64,000 nt of DNA from Bradyrhizobium paxllaeri (GCF_001693515.2 NZ_CP042968.1:2666001-2730000), one strand, 5' to 3'; shown: positions 24,323 to 34,008, counted from the first letter of the stretch. Numbers and translations are program-made. The notes: generated by a model not told the origin, from the letters alone.

Positions 24323-25885
24323 ATGACCGCAATTCTCGAAATGCGCGGCGTAAGCAAGAGCTTTGCCGGCGTGCAGGCGTTGCGCGACGTCAATTTCACG
24401 GTGGAGGCGGGGCAGATCCACGCGCTGGTCGGCGAGAATGGCGCCGGCAAGTCGACCCTGATGAAGGTCCTGAGCGGCGTCTATCCCCATGGCGACTACG
24501 AAGGCAGCATCATCTTCGACGGCGAGGAGCGGCGTTTTCGCGACATCAATGATTCCGAGACGCTGGGCATCATCATCATCCACCAGGAACTGGCGCTGAT
24601 TCCGCTGATGTCGATCGCGGAGAACATTTTTCTGTCGCATCCGCCGTCGAGTCTCGGCGTGATCGACCGCGACATGGTCTACCGCCGGACCAAGGAATTG
24701 CTCGCTCAGGTCGGCCTCACCGAGATGCCGGATACGCTGGTGACGGATCTCGGCGTCGGCAAGCAGCAATTGGTCGAAATCGCCAAAGCCTTGTCCAAGC
24801 AGGTGCGACTGCTCATTCTCGACGAGCCGACCGCCAGCCTCAACGAGAACGACAGCGCGGCGCTGTTGGATCGCCTGCTGGCCTTCCGCGCCCAGGGCAT
24901 CGCCTCGATCCTGATCTCGCACAAATTGTCGGAGGTCGCGCGCGTCGCTGACCGGATCACGGTGCTGCGCGACGGCCGCACCGTCGACAGCATCGATTGC
25001 CGGGCCGAGACGGTGGAAGAGGACCGGATCATCCGCAGCATGGTCAATCGCGATCTGGCCCATCGCTTTCCGCAACGCACGGCCACGATCGGTGCACCGG
25101 TCTTTACCGTCAAGGACTGGACGGTGCATCACCCGTTGCACAGGGATCGCCGTGTGATCAAGGGCGTGGATTTCGAGGTCCGCCGCGGCGAGGTCGTCGG
25201 GATCGCCGGGCTGATGGGCGCCGGCCGTACCGAATTTGCGATGAGCCTGTTCGGCCGCGCCTGGGGCGAGCGGATCAGCGGGCGTGTCTGGCTCGACGGA
25301 AGGGAAGTGAATCTATCAAGCGTGGCGGCCGCGATCGATGCCGGCCTTGCTTACGTTACCGAGGATCGCAAGGAGCTCGGCCTGATCCTGGACGCGGATG
25401 TCCGCAAGAACATCACGCTGGCGAGCCTTGGCCGGGTGGCGCGGCAGGGCGTGATCGACGACATGTCCGAACTGCGCGTTGCCAACGACTATCGCAACCG
25501 GATGCGAATTCGCTGTTCCGATGTCTATCAGGAGACCGGCCAGCTCTCCGGCGGCAATCAGCAGAAGGTGGTGCTGTCGAAATGGCTGATGACCGATCCG
25601 AAAGTATTATTCCTCGACGAGCCGACGCGCGGCATCGATGTCGGGGCAAAATACGAAATCTATTGTATCATCAATGAGCTTGCCGAGGCGGGCAAGGGGG
25701 TGGTGATGATCTCGTCGGAAATGCCGGAACTGCTTGGCGTCTGCGACCGCATCCTGGTGATGAATGATGGCGCGTTCGTCGGTGAATTCGCCGTCGCCGA
25801 GGCCACCCAGGAAAGGATCATGCGCGCCATCATGCGCAACAAGGAAATGGACAAGAAGGTACTTCAGGGAGAATTGCAACCATGA
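24323..25885 (+). CDS. gguA: Sugar ABC transporter ATP-binding protein with two ATPase domains, GguA type
   Basis: A 520-residue double ABC ATPase. Domain 1: GENGAGKST, IIHQELALIPLMSIAENIFL, LGVGKQQLVEIAKAL, LLILDEPTASLN. Domain 2: altered Walker A GLMGAGRTE, LSGGNQQKVVLSKWL, FLDEPTRGID. The insert VYPHGDYEGSIIFDGEERRF is typical of GguA/MmsA proteins paired with ChvE. It overlaps gguB by 4 bp. Confidence 0.92.
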   Translation: MTAILEMRGVSKSFAGVQALRDVNFTVEAGQIHALVGENGAGKSTLMKVLSGVYPHGDYEGSIIFDGEERRFRDINDSETLGIIIIHQELALIPLMSIAENIFLSHPPSSLGVIDRDMVYRRTKELLAQVGLTEMPDTLVTDLGVGKQQLVEIAKALSKQVRLLILDEPTASLNENDSAALLDRLLAFRAQGIASILISHKLSEVARVADRITVLRDGRTVDSIDCRAETVEEDRIIRSMVNRDLAHRFPQRTATIGAPVFTVKDWTVHHPLHRDRRVIKGVDFEVRRGEVVGIAGLMGAGRTEFAMSLFGRAWGERISGRVWLDGREVNLSSVAAAIDAGLAYVTEDRKELGLILDADVRKNITLASLGRVARQGVIDDMSELRVANDYRNRMRIRCSDVYQETGQLSGGNQQKVVLSKWLMTDPKVLFLDEPTRGIDVGAKYEIYCIINELAEAGKGVVMISSEMPELLGVCDRILVMNDGAFVGEFAVAEATQERIMRAIMRNKEMDKKVLQGELQP

Positions 25886-27063
25886 CCGACAAGGCGGTTG
25901 CGCTGCCCGGGCACGCTGGCTTCATCAAGAACAATCTGCGCAATTACGGCATGCTGCTGTCGCTGTTTGCGATCATGCTGTTCTTCCAGGTCATGACCGA
26001 CGGCACGCTGCTGCAGCCGCTCAATTTGACTAATCTGGTGCTGCAGAACAGTTACATCGTGATCATGGCGCTCGGCATGCTCCTGATCATCGTCACCGGT
26101 CACATTGATCTCTCGGTCGGCTCGGTCGCGGGGTTCGTCGGCGCCGTCGCTGCCGTGCTGATGGTGCGCTACCACGTGGCCTATCCGCTGGCCTTCATCG
26201 CCTGCCTTTTGGTCGGCGCGCTGATCGGCGCCGCACAGGGCTATTGGGTTGCCTATTTCAAGATCCCGTCCTTCATCGTGACGCTGGCCGGCATGCTGGT
26301 GTTCAAGGGCCTTGCGCTTGCGATCCTAGCGGGTCAATCGGTCGGGCCGTTTCCGCCGACCTTCCAGAAATTGTCGTCGGGCTTCATTCCGGAACTGTTT
26401 CCCGGCGCCGGCACGCTTTATCCCACGTCGCTGTTGATCGGGGCCGTGCTGGCGGTGGCCCTGGTCTATACCAGCGCCAAGAGCCGGGCGCGGCAGGCCT
26501 CGCATGGCATCGAGGTCGAGCCCTTTGGGTTCTTCGTCGCCAAGAGCGCGGTGCTGTTCGCGGTGATCGTGTTCTTCGCCGGCCTGATCGCCTCGCATCG
26601 CGGCCTGCCCAACGTACTCGTCATCATGACGGCGCTGATCGCGCTCTATGGATTCGTCACCACCCGCACCGTCATTGGCCGTCACATCTACGCCATCGGC
26701 GGCAACGCCAGGGCGGCTAGCCTCTCCGGCATCAAGACCGAGCGGCTGACGTTCCTGACCTTCGTCAACATGGGGGTGCTGGCGGCGCTCGCCGGTCTCG
26801 TCTTCGCCGCGCGGCTCAATACGGCGACGCCGAAGGCCGGCGCCGGCTTCGAGCTCGACGTCATCGCGGCCTGCTTCATCGGCGGCGCATCCGCCTATGG
26901 CGGTGTCGGCAAGGTGGGCGGGGCCGTGATCGGCGCCATGATCATGGGCGTCATGAACAACGGCATGTCCATCCTCGGCATCGGCATCGACTACCAGCAG
27001 GTGATCAAGGGCCTGGTGCTGCTCGGCGCCGTCTGCCTCGATGTCTATAACCAGCGACGATAG
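25882..27063 (+). CDS. gguB: Sugar ABC transporter permease, GguB type
   Basis: A 393-residue permease, longer than the ribose-type ones because of a loop near residues 190-225 (YTSAKSRARQASHGIEVEPF). It carries IIVTGHIDLSVGSVAGFVGA and AACFIGGASAYGGVGKVGGA. It completes the ChvE-GguAB importer. The transcript probably ends in the region before the IS element. Confidence 0.92.
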   Translation: MTDKAVALPGHAGFIKNNLRNYGMLLSLFAIMLFFQVMTDGTLLQPLNLTNLVLQNSYIVIMALGMLLIIVTGHIDLSVGSVAGFVGAVAAVLMVRYHVAYPLAFIACLLVGALIGAAQGYWVAYFKIPSFIVTLAGMLVFKGLALAILAGQSVGPFPPTFQKLSSGFIPELFPGAGTLYPTSLLIGAVLAVALVYTSAKSRARQASHGIEVEPFGFFVAKSAVLFAVIVFFAGLIASHRGLPNVLVIMTALIALYGFVTTRTVIGRHIYAIGGNARAASLSGIKTERLTFLTFVNMGVLAALAGLVFAARLNTATPKAGAGFELDVIAACFIGGASAYGGVGKVGGAVIGAMIMGVMNNGMSILGIGIDYQQVIKGLVLLGAVCLDVYNQRR

Positions 27064-27252
27064 GGGCGGGCTGGAGCAGAATGAGATTAGGTTGGGCCGT
27101 GACGATGGATCATCTCGTGTACCGGACGCAAGCGGCGTGAGTGCTGCGAGCCGGGCCCATTCTACTTTGCATGGGGTTGTTTTCGCGATTTTGTGTCTGG
27201 GCCCTGCGGTGTGCCGCCGAAGGGTCTTTGCACTGCGTCCGGGACACGAGAT

Positions 27253-27273
27253 CGTTAGTGCTTCGCACTAACG
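27253..27273. repeat. Intergenic hairpin, probable terminator or dispersed repeat
   Basis: CGTTAGTGC-TTC-GCACTAACG, a 9-bp perfect stem in the 244-bp gap after gguB. The surrounding sequence has the look of a dispersed intergenic repeat rather than coding DNA. It may terminate the gguB transcript; no long U-tract follows on either strand. Confidence 0.5.
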
Positions 27274-27307
27274 GCATCTCGATTCGACTCCAACCCATCT
27301 CGCTCTA

Positions 27308-28140
27308 GGGTCTGTTGAGATTCACCTGGAATGGATGACGGCGGTAGCGAGGTAGATCATCGCCTCGAAACTGCTGTCTGTCTTGTCGCATCGCATTGCC
27401 ACGCGCTTGAATTCCTTCAGCTTGCCGAAGAAGTTCTCGATCAGGTGGCGCCATTTGTAGATGTCCTTGTCGATGTCGAGAGGCTTGGCGCGCCTTTGAT
27501 GCTGCGAGATTACGACCTTCGCCTTGCGCTCATTCATGTCTTCGATGATCCAGTTGGAATCAAAAGCCTTATCAGCGATCAAGCCGCCGAATTCGAGGTC
27601 CTTGATCAGGGGCGCGACGCCGACGGTGTCAAAGCGATGGCCGGGGAGCAGGATGAACCGCACCAGGTTCCCAAGTGCGTCGGTCAGCGCGAGGATTTTC
27701 GTGGTCCAGCCGCCCTTCGACTTGCCGATGGCCTGATTTTTTGTCCCCCTTTTGCTCCCTGCGCGTGGCGGTGAACTTTGACGATTGTCGCGTCGACCAT
27801 GGCGAACTCCATATCCGGATCATCCGATACGGCATCGAAAATCCGCTTGAAAACGCCGGCCTTCACCCAATCGCGATAGCGCTTGAACACCGTATTCCAG
27901 TTGCCGAACGTCGGCGGAAGGTCTCTCCATGGGCTGCCCGTGCGCGCGATCCACAGCACTGCTTCGAGAAACAAACGGTTGTCACCCCCTGTGCGGCCGG
28001 GGTCCGTGGCCTTGCCCAAACAAAGCGGCTCCATCTTCGCCCATTGAGCGTCCGTCAAAACGAATCGGTGCATTCCAAACTCCTTTCGGAGCTTGAATCA
28101 CGGGCACTCCAATCTGTGAATCCTGAATCTCAACAGACCC
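27308..28140 (-). mobile_element. IS5-family insertion sequence (IS427-like group), 833 bp
   Basis: Perfect 17-bp terminal inverted repeats, GGGTCTGTTGAGATTCA at 27308-27324 and its complement at 28124-28140, flanked on each side by TA, the expected target duplication. Length and two-frame transposase fit the IS427 subgroup. It lies between gguB and kdgD; its right end abuts the kdgD stop codon without disrupting it. Confidence 0.9.
27322..28073 (-). CDS. IS5-family DDE transposase made by -1 frameshifting between two frames
   Basis: The first frame (28073-27684) starts MHRFVLTDAQWAKMEPLCLG, the N-terminal IS5 domain, with the first catalytic Asp in MVDATIVK. The second frame (down to 27322) carries LIADKAFDSNW with the second Asp and HLIENFFGKLKEFKR with the Glu. 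The frames meet at six consecutive A on the minus strand (27742-27737, reading CAA AAA A). A -1 slip there joins KGGQK to NQAIGKSKGGWTTK, restoring the family sequence. So the element is probably functional rather than broken. Confidence 0.85.
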
Positions 28141-29090
28141 TAGGCGGCCGCCAGCTCCCGCCTAGCGAACTCGCTGGTCTCGAGCCGCGCGACGAGTGCT
28201 GTCAGCTCCTCGGTCTCGGCCGGCGTCAGGTCCGTCAGGGGCGAGCGGACATGGCCGCTGTCGCGGCCGATCACCTTCATGCCCGCCTTGATGATCGATA
28301 CGGCATAGCCGCGTTTGCGGTTGCGGATTGCGATCAAAGGAAGGATGAAGTCGCGCAGCCCCGCCTGCACCGTCTCGCGGTCGCGGCGCCGCACGGCCGC
28401 ATAGAACTTGGTCGAGAACTCCGGGACGAAATTGAATACCGCCGAGGAATAGGTGGTGACGCCCATTTCCAGATAGGGCAGCGCAAAGGTTTCGGCGGTC
28501 GGCAGCCCGCCGATATAGGTCAGCCGGTCACCCATGCGCAGATGGATGCGGGTCATGAGCTCGATGTCGCCAATGCCGTCCTTGTAGCCGACCAAATTGG
28601 GGCAGCGCTGGCACAGCTTCTCGAGCGTATCCTCGTTCAGGATCGCATTATCGCGATTGTAGACGATGACGCCGAGCTTGGTAGTGTTACACACCGCCTC
28701 GACATGGGCCGCCAGGCCGTCCTGTTCGGAGAAGACCAGATAGGGTGGCAGCAGCAGCAAGCCGTCGGCGCCGGCCGCCTCGGCCCCAATGGCAAGTTGT
28801 GTCGCCATCGCCGTACCGTAACCGATCCCGGCGAGCACCGGCACGCGTCCCCTTGTCTCGTCCACCGCCGTCGCCACCACCTTCAGGACCTCGTCCGGGC
28901 TCAGCGAGAAGAATTCGCCGGTGCCGCCGGCGGCGAAGAGACCCGCGACCTCATGGCCGCACAGCCACTCCAGATTTGAGCGGTAGCGGGTTTCGTCGAA
29001 CGCGTTGTCGGGCCGAAACGGTGTGACGGGGAACGACAGCAGGCCATTGCCGATCTGCTTCGCCATCTCCTTGGGAGTCATCTTGCTCAT
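28140..29090 (-). CDS. kdgD: 5-dehydro-4-deoxyglucarate dehydratase
   Basis: A 316-residue DapA-superfamily enzyme: [33 protein letters not shown], Tyr144 in VIVYNRDNA and the Schiff-base Lys170 in GYKDGIGD. It dehydrates and decarboxylates 5-keto-4-deoxyglucarate to 2-oxoglutarate semialdehyde. Start at 29090 follows AAGGA; the frame is open 21 codons more without conservation. The IS5 element supplies the last base of its TAG stop codon. It is followed upstream by a LysR gene reading the same way. Confidence 0.92.
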   Translation of the reverse strand: MSKMTPKEMAKQIGNGLLSFPVTPFRPDNAFDETRYRSNLEWLCGHEVAGLFAAGGTGEFFSLSPDEVLKVVATAVDETRGRVPVLAGIGYGTAMATQLAIGAEAAGADGLLLLPPYLVFSEQDGLAAHVEAVCNTTKLGVIVYNRDNAILNEDTLEKLCQRCPNLVGYKDGIGDIELMTRIHLRMGDRLTYIGGLPTAETFALPYLEMGVTTYSSAVFNFVPEFSTKFYAAVRRRDRETVQAGLRDFILPLIAIRNRKRGYAVSIIKAGMKVIGRDSGHVRSPLTDLTPAETEELTALVARLETSEFARRELAAA

Positions 29091-29153
29091 GCCTTGATCC
29101 TTCAGCGGCTTACGCTGAAGGACTAATGCAAGATGGTCACAGATGGAGACCAA

Positions 29154-30080
29154 TCACTGTATCGATCGATCCATTGATTGGATCGAGCCCGCTTGAGCGG
29201 CGAGGTCTCGGGCGATGCCGGCAATGGCGGGTAGAAGCGGATTGTCATTGTCACTGCGCCAGACAAAGAACAACTCGGCCGGCCGTTGCCACTGCATCAG
29301 GACGGGCCGCAGCGCTACGCCGCTGAAACGCAGATTCGACGCAGCCTCGGGGACCAGCGCCACGCCGACACCGGAATGCACCATGGCAAGGATCGAATGG
29401 ATCTGGGCAAGATGCTGCACGTAATTCGGCACCAGGCTTGCGCGTGAGAACAGCTCGACCAGGAGATCGTGGAAATAGCGGGCTTCATAGGGCTCGTACA
29501 TGATGAAGGGCTCGCTCGCGAGATCCTCCAGGCGCGGTTGGTCTACCTTTGCCAGCGGGTGGCCGCCCGGCAACGCCGCGACCAGCGGCTCTGCCGTGAC
29601 GCGGAAGGCGCCGAGGCCGCCACGCGGAATCGGCGGCCGAAGCAGGCCGATATCGACTTCGCCGGAATCAAGCCGCTTGAGCTGGTCGCTGGAGACCATT
29701 TCCTTCAGCGAGATCTCGATATCGGGCAGTTCACGCCGGCAGGCCGCGACCAGCGCCGGAACGTAGCTGTAGGCCGATGTCGCCGTGAAGCCGATATTGA
29801 TCGATCCGGCCTTGCCGCTTGCTACCCGCCGGGCCAGCGCGGCGGCGCTTTCCGCCAGTTTGAGCAGATGTCGCGCGTCCGCCAGAAAACGCTGCCCGGC
29901 GGGCGTCAGCCGAACGGCCCGGTTGCTGCGTTCCAGGAGCTTCACGTCGAGGACGCGTTCGAGAATCTGGATCTGGCGGCTGAGCGGTGGCTGCGTCATG
30001 TTCAGCCGCAGCGCCGCACGCCCGAAATGCAGTTCTTCTGCAACTGCAACGAAGCAACGCAACTGGCTCAACTCAAACAT
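29154..30080 (-). CDS. LysR-family regulator
   Basis: A 308-residue LTTR: MFELSQLRCFVAVAEELHFG, RLNMTQPPLSRQIQILERVL form the helix-turn-helix, followed by a substrate domain with IGFTATSAYSYVPALVAACR. The start at 30080 matches the family N-terminus; the frame runs 29 codons further upstream without similarity. It lies 63 bp before kdgD on the same strand and diverges from the Bug/TctAB genes, so it may control both. Confidence 0.92.
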   Translation of the reverse strand: MFELSQLRCFVAVAEELHFGRAALRLNMTQPPLSRQIQILERVLDVKLLERSNRAVRLTPAGQRFLADARHLLKLAESAAALARRVASGKAGSINIGFTATSAYSYVPALVAACRRELPDIEISLKEMVSSDQLKRLDSGEVDIGLLRPPIPRGGLGAFRVTAEPLVAALPGGHPLAKVDQPRLEDLASEPFIMYEPYEARYFHDLLVELFSRASLVPNYVQHLAQIHSILAMVHSGVGVALVPEAASNLRFSGVALRPVLMQWQRPAELFFVWRSDNDNPLLPAIAGIARDLAAQAGSIQSMDRSIQ

Positions 30081-30196
30081 GAAATCCGTATCTTCGACCT
30101 GAAACGAGGGGCAGCGGACCTGCCGGATGATGTCTTCTATCGGCTCGCGCACGGCCGATCCATCCAAAAAAGGTATCGACCTATCCGCAGTCTAAT

Positions 30197-30218
30197 TCAT
30201 GGGCGACCTGGCCCATGA
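30197..30218. promoter_or_regulatory. Inverted repeat in the LysR/tctC divergent region
   Basis: TCATGGGC-GACCTG-GCCCATGA, 8-bp arms, about 97 bp before the tctC-like start and about 117 bp before the LysR start. It could be the LysR operator or a leader structure. The classical T-N11-A layout is not obvious in it. Confidence 0.35.
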
Positions 30219-30314
30219 CCTATCATTTCGCGTAACCCAGCCTCGAAAGGCCTGCAGCCGGCCGGTGAAACGGCGGGATCGCGCGGAACTGCGCTTTGAA
30301 ACGGAGGAAGAACA

Positions 30315-31301
30315 ATGTTGATGCCATCTCTCGCCCGGGCGTTCGCCGCCGCCGTCCTTTCGGTGTCGATATGTGCCCTGGCACCAAGCGGGGCCGTGGC
30401 TCAGAATTTCGAGCGGCCGGTGCGCCTGATCGTGCCGTTTGCTCCCGGCGGCACCTCGGACATCCTGGCCCGCCTGATTGGCCCGAAGCTATCAGCTGCG
30501 ATCGGGCAGTCGGTGGTGGTCGAGAACAAGCCTGGTGCCGCAGGCAATCTTGGAGCCGACGCCGTCGCCAAGGCGCAGCCCGATGGCCACACCCTGTTGC
30601 TGATGGATGTCGGATCGCTGGCGACCGCGCCCAGCCTGTTCTCCGATCTCACCTTCGACGTCGAGAAGGATCTCGCGCCCATTTCCATGGTGATGTTCGG
30701 TCCCTACGTTCTGGCCGTCCATGAATCGGTGCCGGCGAAGTCGGTTAAGGAACTGATCGAATACGCCAAGGCCAACCCGAACAAGCTCACCATCGCCAAT
30801 TCGGGCGTCGGTGGCGCCACCCACATCACGGCGGTGGCGATGGCGAAGCAACTCGGGATTCAGTGGAAGAACGTTCCCTACAAGGGCGGCGCAGCCGCCT
30901 CGCGCGCCGTCGTATCCGGAGAGAGCGGCGTGATCATCAATGGCGCTATCGCAACCATGCCGTTCGTGCTGAACAAGCAGCTCACCGGACTTGCGGTCAC
31001 CGGGGAGCAGCGGCTGGCGTCGGCTCCCGATCTGCCGATCTTCAAGGAGGCGGGCCTGCCCGGGGGCGACGCCGGGACCTGGCAGGGCATCCTGACGACG
31101 GGCGGAACGCCGCCCGCCATGGTCGCGCGGTTGAACGCCGAAATCCGCAAGATCCTGGAGATGCCGGAGATTCAGCAGAAGGTCGCCGAGCAGGGTGGCG
31201 TGGTGCGCGCCCAATCGCCGGACGAATTCCGCAACTGGCTGAAGGACGCGACGGGTCGCTGGGGCACCATCATCCGTGAGGCCGGCATCAAGGGTAGCTG
31301 A
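30315..31301 (+). CDS. tctC: Bug-family (TctC) tripartite tricarboxylate transporter binding protein
   Basis: A 328-residue periplasmic protein with a signal peptide ending GAVAQ, then FERPVRLIVPFAPGGTSDIL, SVVVENKPGAAGNLGADAVA and DLAPISMVMFGPYVLAVHES, the standard Bug signature. It delivers an organic acid to TctAB. GGAGGAA lies 6-12 bp before the ATG. Nearby kdgD suggests an aldarate such as glucarate or galactarate as substrate, but this is inference. Confidence 0.93.
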   Translation: MLMPSLARAFAAAVLSVSICALAPSGAVAQNFERPVRLIVPFAPGGTSDILARLIGPKLSAAIGQSVVVENKPGAAGNLGADAVAKAQPDGHTLLLMDVGSLATAPSLFSDLTFDVEKDLAPISMVMFGPYVLAVHESVPAKSVKELIEYAKANPNKLTIANSGVGGATHITAVAMAKQLGIQWKNVPYKGGAAASRAVVSGESGVIINGAIATMPFVLNKQLTGLAVTGEQRLASAPDLPIFKEAGLPGGDAGTWQGILTTGGTPPAMVARLNAEIRKILEMPEIQQKVAEQGGVVRAQSPDEFRNWLKDATGRWGTIIREAGIKGS

Positions 31302-31310
31302 GGCGGGCCG

Positions 31311-31760
31311 ATGACGCGTTTCCGGATCGACCTGCAGGACCTGCTGTTCGGCCTGTTTCTGGTGGCGGTGGCGACGGGTACGCTCGTTGCCACGCGCAAC
31401 CTGACGGTGGGTCACGCCGCCGACATGGGGCCGGGCTACATGCCCCGTGTCGTCGCCTTCGCGCTGATGGGCTTCGGTCTGTTCTTCACCGGGCGCGGGC
31501 TCTGGCGCGTGCGCGTCGGCATCGCGCCGGTTCAGTTGCGGCCGTTGCTGGCGATCGTGGCGTCTGTCGGCGTTTTCGCGCTGACGGCCGAGCGCCTCGG
31601 CCTCGCCATTGCTTCCGTCGTCACCGTGATCCTCGCCAGCCTCGCCACGCGAGAAGGGCGGATCGTCGAAACGATAGCGTTTGCCATCCTGCTCTCGGGT
31701 GCGGCGGTGCTTCTGTTCGTCAAGTTGCTGGGCCTGCCGATCCCGATCTGGCCGCGCTAG
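31311..31760 (+). CDS. tctB: TctB-family small membrane subunit
   Basis: A 149-residue protein with about four transmembrane helices, starting DLQDLLFGLFLVAVATGTLV and containing the TctB-typical GHAADMGPGYMPRVVAFAL. It begins 9 bp after the tctC stop and precedes tctA by 26 bp. Confidence 0.9.
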   Translation: MTRFRIDLQDLLFGLFLVAVATGTLVATRNLTVGHAADMGPGYMPRVVAFALMGFGLFFTGRGLWRVRVGIAPVQLRPLLAIVASVGVFALTAERLGLAIASVVTVILASLATREGRIVETIAFAILLSGAAVLLFVKLLGLPIPIWPR

Positions 31761-31786
31761 CAGCGCGCTTTGCAGGCAGAAAAAAT

Positions 31787-33286
31787 ATGGACCTCTTCAA
31801 CAACCTGCTGATGGGCCTTTCGACGGCCCTCGAACTCAACAACCTCTTGTTCTGCCTGATTGGCGTGGTGATCGGCACCGCGATCGGCGTGCTGCCCGGC
31901 ATCGGTCCGATTCCGACGGTGGCGTTGCTGTTGCCCTTTACCTTCGGCCTGTCGCCCGCCAGCGCCATGATCATGCTCGCAGGCATCTTCTACGGCGCGC
32001 AATATGGCGGCTCGACCACCGCCATCCTGGTCAATGTGCCGGGTGAGACGTCGTCGGTCGTGACCTGTATCGACGGTCACGAGATGGCCAAGCAGGGCAA
32101 GGCAGGAACCGCGCTCGCGATTGCCGCCATCGCTTCGTTCTTTGCCGGCACGATGGCGACGATCGTGATCGCCGTGCTTAGCGTGCCGTTGTCGGTGCTG
32201 GCGCTCAAATTCACCGCGGTCGAATATTTCAGTCTGCTCGTGCTCGGCCTGATTGCAGCAGTCGTTCTCGCGCATGGTTCGGTCGCCAAATCGCTGGCGA
32301 TGGTGCTGCTGGGGCTGCTGCTCGGCCTCGTCGGGATCGACGTCTCCTCGGGCGTCGCGCGCATGACTTTCGGCATCGCCGCGCTGTCGGACGGGCTTGA
32401 TTTCGTGCCGATCGCGATGGGCCTGTTCGGGCTCGGCGAAATCATCGCCAATCTGGAGCGGCCCGCCGAGCGCCGCGTCGTCAGCCAGTCGATCCGCAGC
32501 CTGATCCCGAGCCGGGAGGATTTGCGGGCAGCGTTTCCGGCCATGGTGCGGGGCACGACGCTTGGCTCCGTGCTGGGCGTGCTGCCAGGTGGCGGCGCTG
32601 CGCTTCCGCCGTTCTCCTCCTATGCGCTGGAGAAGAAACTCGCGCGTGATCCCTCGCGGTTCGGCAAGGGCGCGATCGAGGGCGTTGCCGGTCCGGAGGC
32701 CGCCAACAATGCCGGCGCGCAGACCAGTTTCATTCCGCTTTTGACGCTTGGCATTCCCGCCAATGCGCTGATGGCGCTGATGATCGGGGCGCTGATGATG
32801 CAGGGCATCCAGCCCGGCCCGCAGATCATGACCGAGCAGCCCAAGCTCGTCTGGGGCGTCATCGCCAGCATGTGGGTGGGAAATCTGATGCTACTGGTGA
32901 TCAACCTCCCGTTGATCGGCCTGTGGGTCTCGATGCTGAAGATTCCCTATAGATTGCTGTTTCCCGCCATCGTTCTGTTCTGCTGCATCGGCACCTATGG
33001 CATCGCCAACAGTCTGTTCAACGTTTGGTTGATGACGGGTTGCGCGTTGCTCGGCTATTTCTTCATCAAGATCGGCGTCGAGCCGGCGCCGCTTCTGCTC
33101 GGCCTCGTGCTCGGTCCGCAGCTTGAGGAAAATTTCCGGCGCGCGATGCTGATCGCGGACGGCGATTTCACCGTCTTTCTGTCGCGGCCGATCAGCGCGG
33201 TCATCCTCGGCGTCGTCGCCATTCTGCTGGTGGCGTTGCTGTCGCCGGCAATATTGAAGACGCGCAAGGAAGCGCTGGCGGAGTGA
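31787..33286 (+). CDS. tctA: TctA-family large membrane subunit
   Basis: A 499-residue polytopic protein with the two conserved TctA blocks: GVLPGIGPIPTVALLLPFTF near the N-terminus and GSVLGVLPGGGAALPPFSSY in the middle, plus PEAANNAGAQTSFIPLLTLG IPA. It forms the transport channel with TctB. It is convergent with the DUF1045 gene, 12 bp away. Confidence 0.95.
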   Translation: MDLFNNLLMGLSTALELNNLLFCLIGVVIGTAIGVLPGIGPIPTVALLLPFTFGLSPASAMIMLAGIFYGAQYGGSTTAILVNVPGETSSVVTCIDGHEMAKQGKAGTALAIAAIASFFAGTMATIVIAVLSVPLSVLALKFTAVEYFSLLVLGLIAAVVLAHGSVAKSLAMVLLGLLLGLVGIDVSSGVARMTFGIAALSDGLDFVPIAMGLFGLGEIIANLERPAERRVVSQSIRSLIPSREDLRAAFPAMVRGTTLGSVLGVLPGGGAALPPFSSYALEKKLARDPSRFGKGAIEGVAGPEAANNAGAQTSFIPLLTLGIPANALMALMIGALMMQGIQPGPQIMTEQPKLVWGVIASMWVGNLMLLVINLPLIGLWVSMLKIPYRLLFPAIVLFCCIGTYGIANSLFNVWLMTGCALLGYFFIKIGVEPAPLLLGLVLGPQLEENFRRAMLIADGDFTVFLSRPISAVILGVVAILLVALLSPAILKTRKEALAE

Positions 33287-33298
33287 ATGCCGGCAGCG

Positions 33299-33988
33299 TC
33301 AATCGTGCAATTGCCAGCGGCCGATGACCCGAAACCGCGAAGTCGCATCGTCCTGACGGCATAGCGCGATGGCGTCGATCGCGAGCGTCTCCATGCCGGT
33401 TGCCGCAAACCGCTCGCGCAGCATCGCCACGACCGGCCCGCGCCGTTCCGCGGGCAACCGCCCCGTCAGTGTCATGTGGAAGCGAAATTCTTCGAAGACG
33501 TAAGGATAACCCCAGCGGTCGAGATAATCGCGTTGCCGTGGCGTCAACGCCGCCGGATTGCGCCGCGCGCGATCTTCCCCATTGAGGGGAGCGCGGAACG
33601 GATCAAATGCCTTGGTCGCCTCGGCGGCAAGCAGGTCGAGATCTGCCGACGGTTCGGCGGGAATGACCGCGATGAAACCGCTGATCGAATCGACGATCGG
33701 CCGGATCACCGGCACCGGCCGGGCGAGATCGGCAAACAATTCGCATGCCGCGGCAAGCCGCGCCTCGGCCTTGCCGTCGGCCAACGTGATCGGCGCCTTC
33801 AGCGTGGCGTGAAAGCCGTATTTGCGCGGATCCTGCGTCAGGTCGCGCCAGTCCGGTGGGAGACCATCCGGAAAGGGAAGGTCTTCGCCGCTGTGGGTGT
33901 CGTAGCCGAGCAGCGACGCGCCGAACCGGTCGAGCGCACTGTCGGGTGCCGAGGTGTAATAGATTGCGTAACGGGGAAAGTTTGCCAT
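33299..33988 (-). CDS. DUF1045 phosphonate-associated 2H phosphoesterase-like protein
   Basis: A 229-residue protein of the DUF1045 phosphonate-operon family. It has two HxT motifs in the spacing of 2H phosphoesterases: His60-Ala-Thr62 (KYGFHATLKAP) and His171-Met-Thr173 (FRFHMTLTG). 2H enzymes open cyclic phosphates. It is the third gene of a Pho-box-headed operon (transferase, PhnM-like, this). No PhnP is visible in the locus, so it could do the cyclic phosphate step of C-P lyase; that is a hypothesis. Confidence 0.88.
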   Translation of the reverse strand: MANFPRYAIYYTSAPDSALDRFGASLLGYDTHSGEDLPFPDGLPPDWRDLTQDPRKYGFHATLKAPITLADGKAEARLAAACELFADLARPVPVIRPIVDSISGFIAVIPAEPSADLDLLAAEATKAFDPFRAPLNGEDRARRNPAALTPRQRDYLDRWGYPYVFEEFRFHMTLTGRLPAERRGPVVAMLRERFAATGMETLAIDAIALCRQDDATSRFRVIGRWQLHD

Positions 33989-34008
33989 TGCGCCAGAATA
34001 GAGCCGCC

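Noticed and set aside
23147..25141. A 664-codon minus-strand open frame
   Set aside because: It mirrors chvE and gguA, which have clear family motifs on the plus strand.
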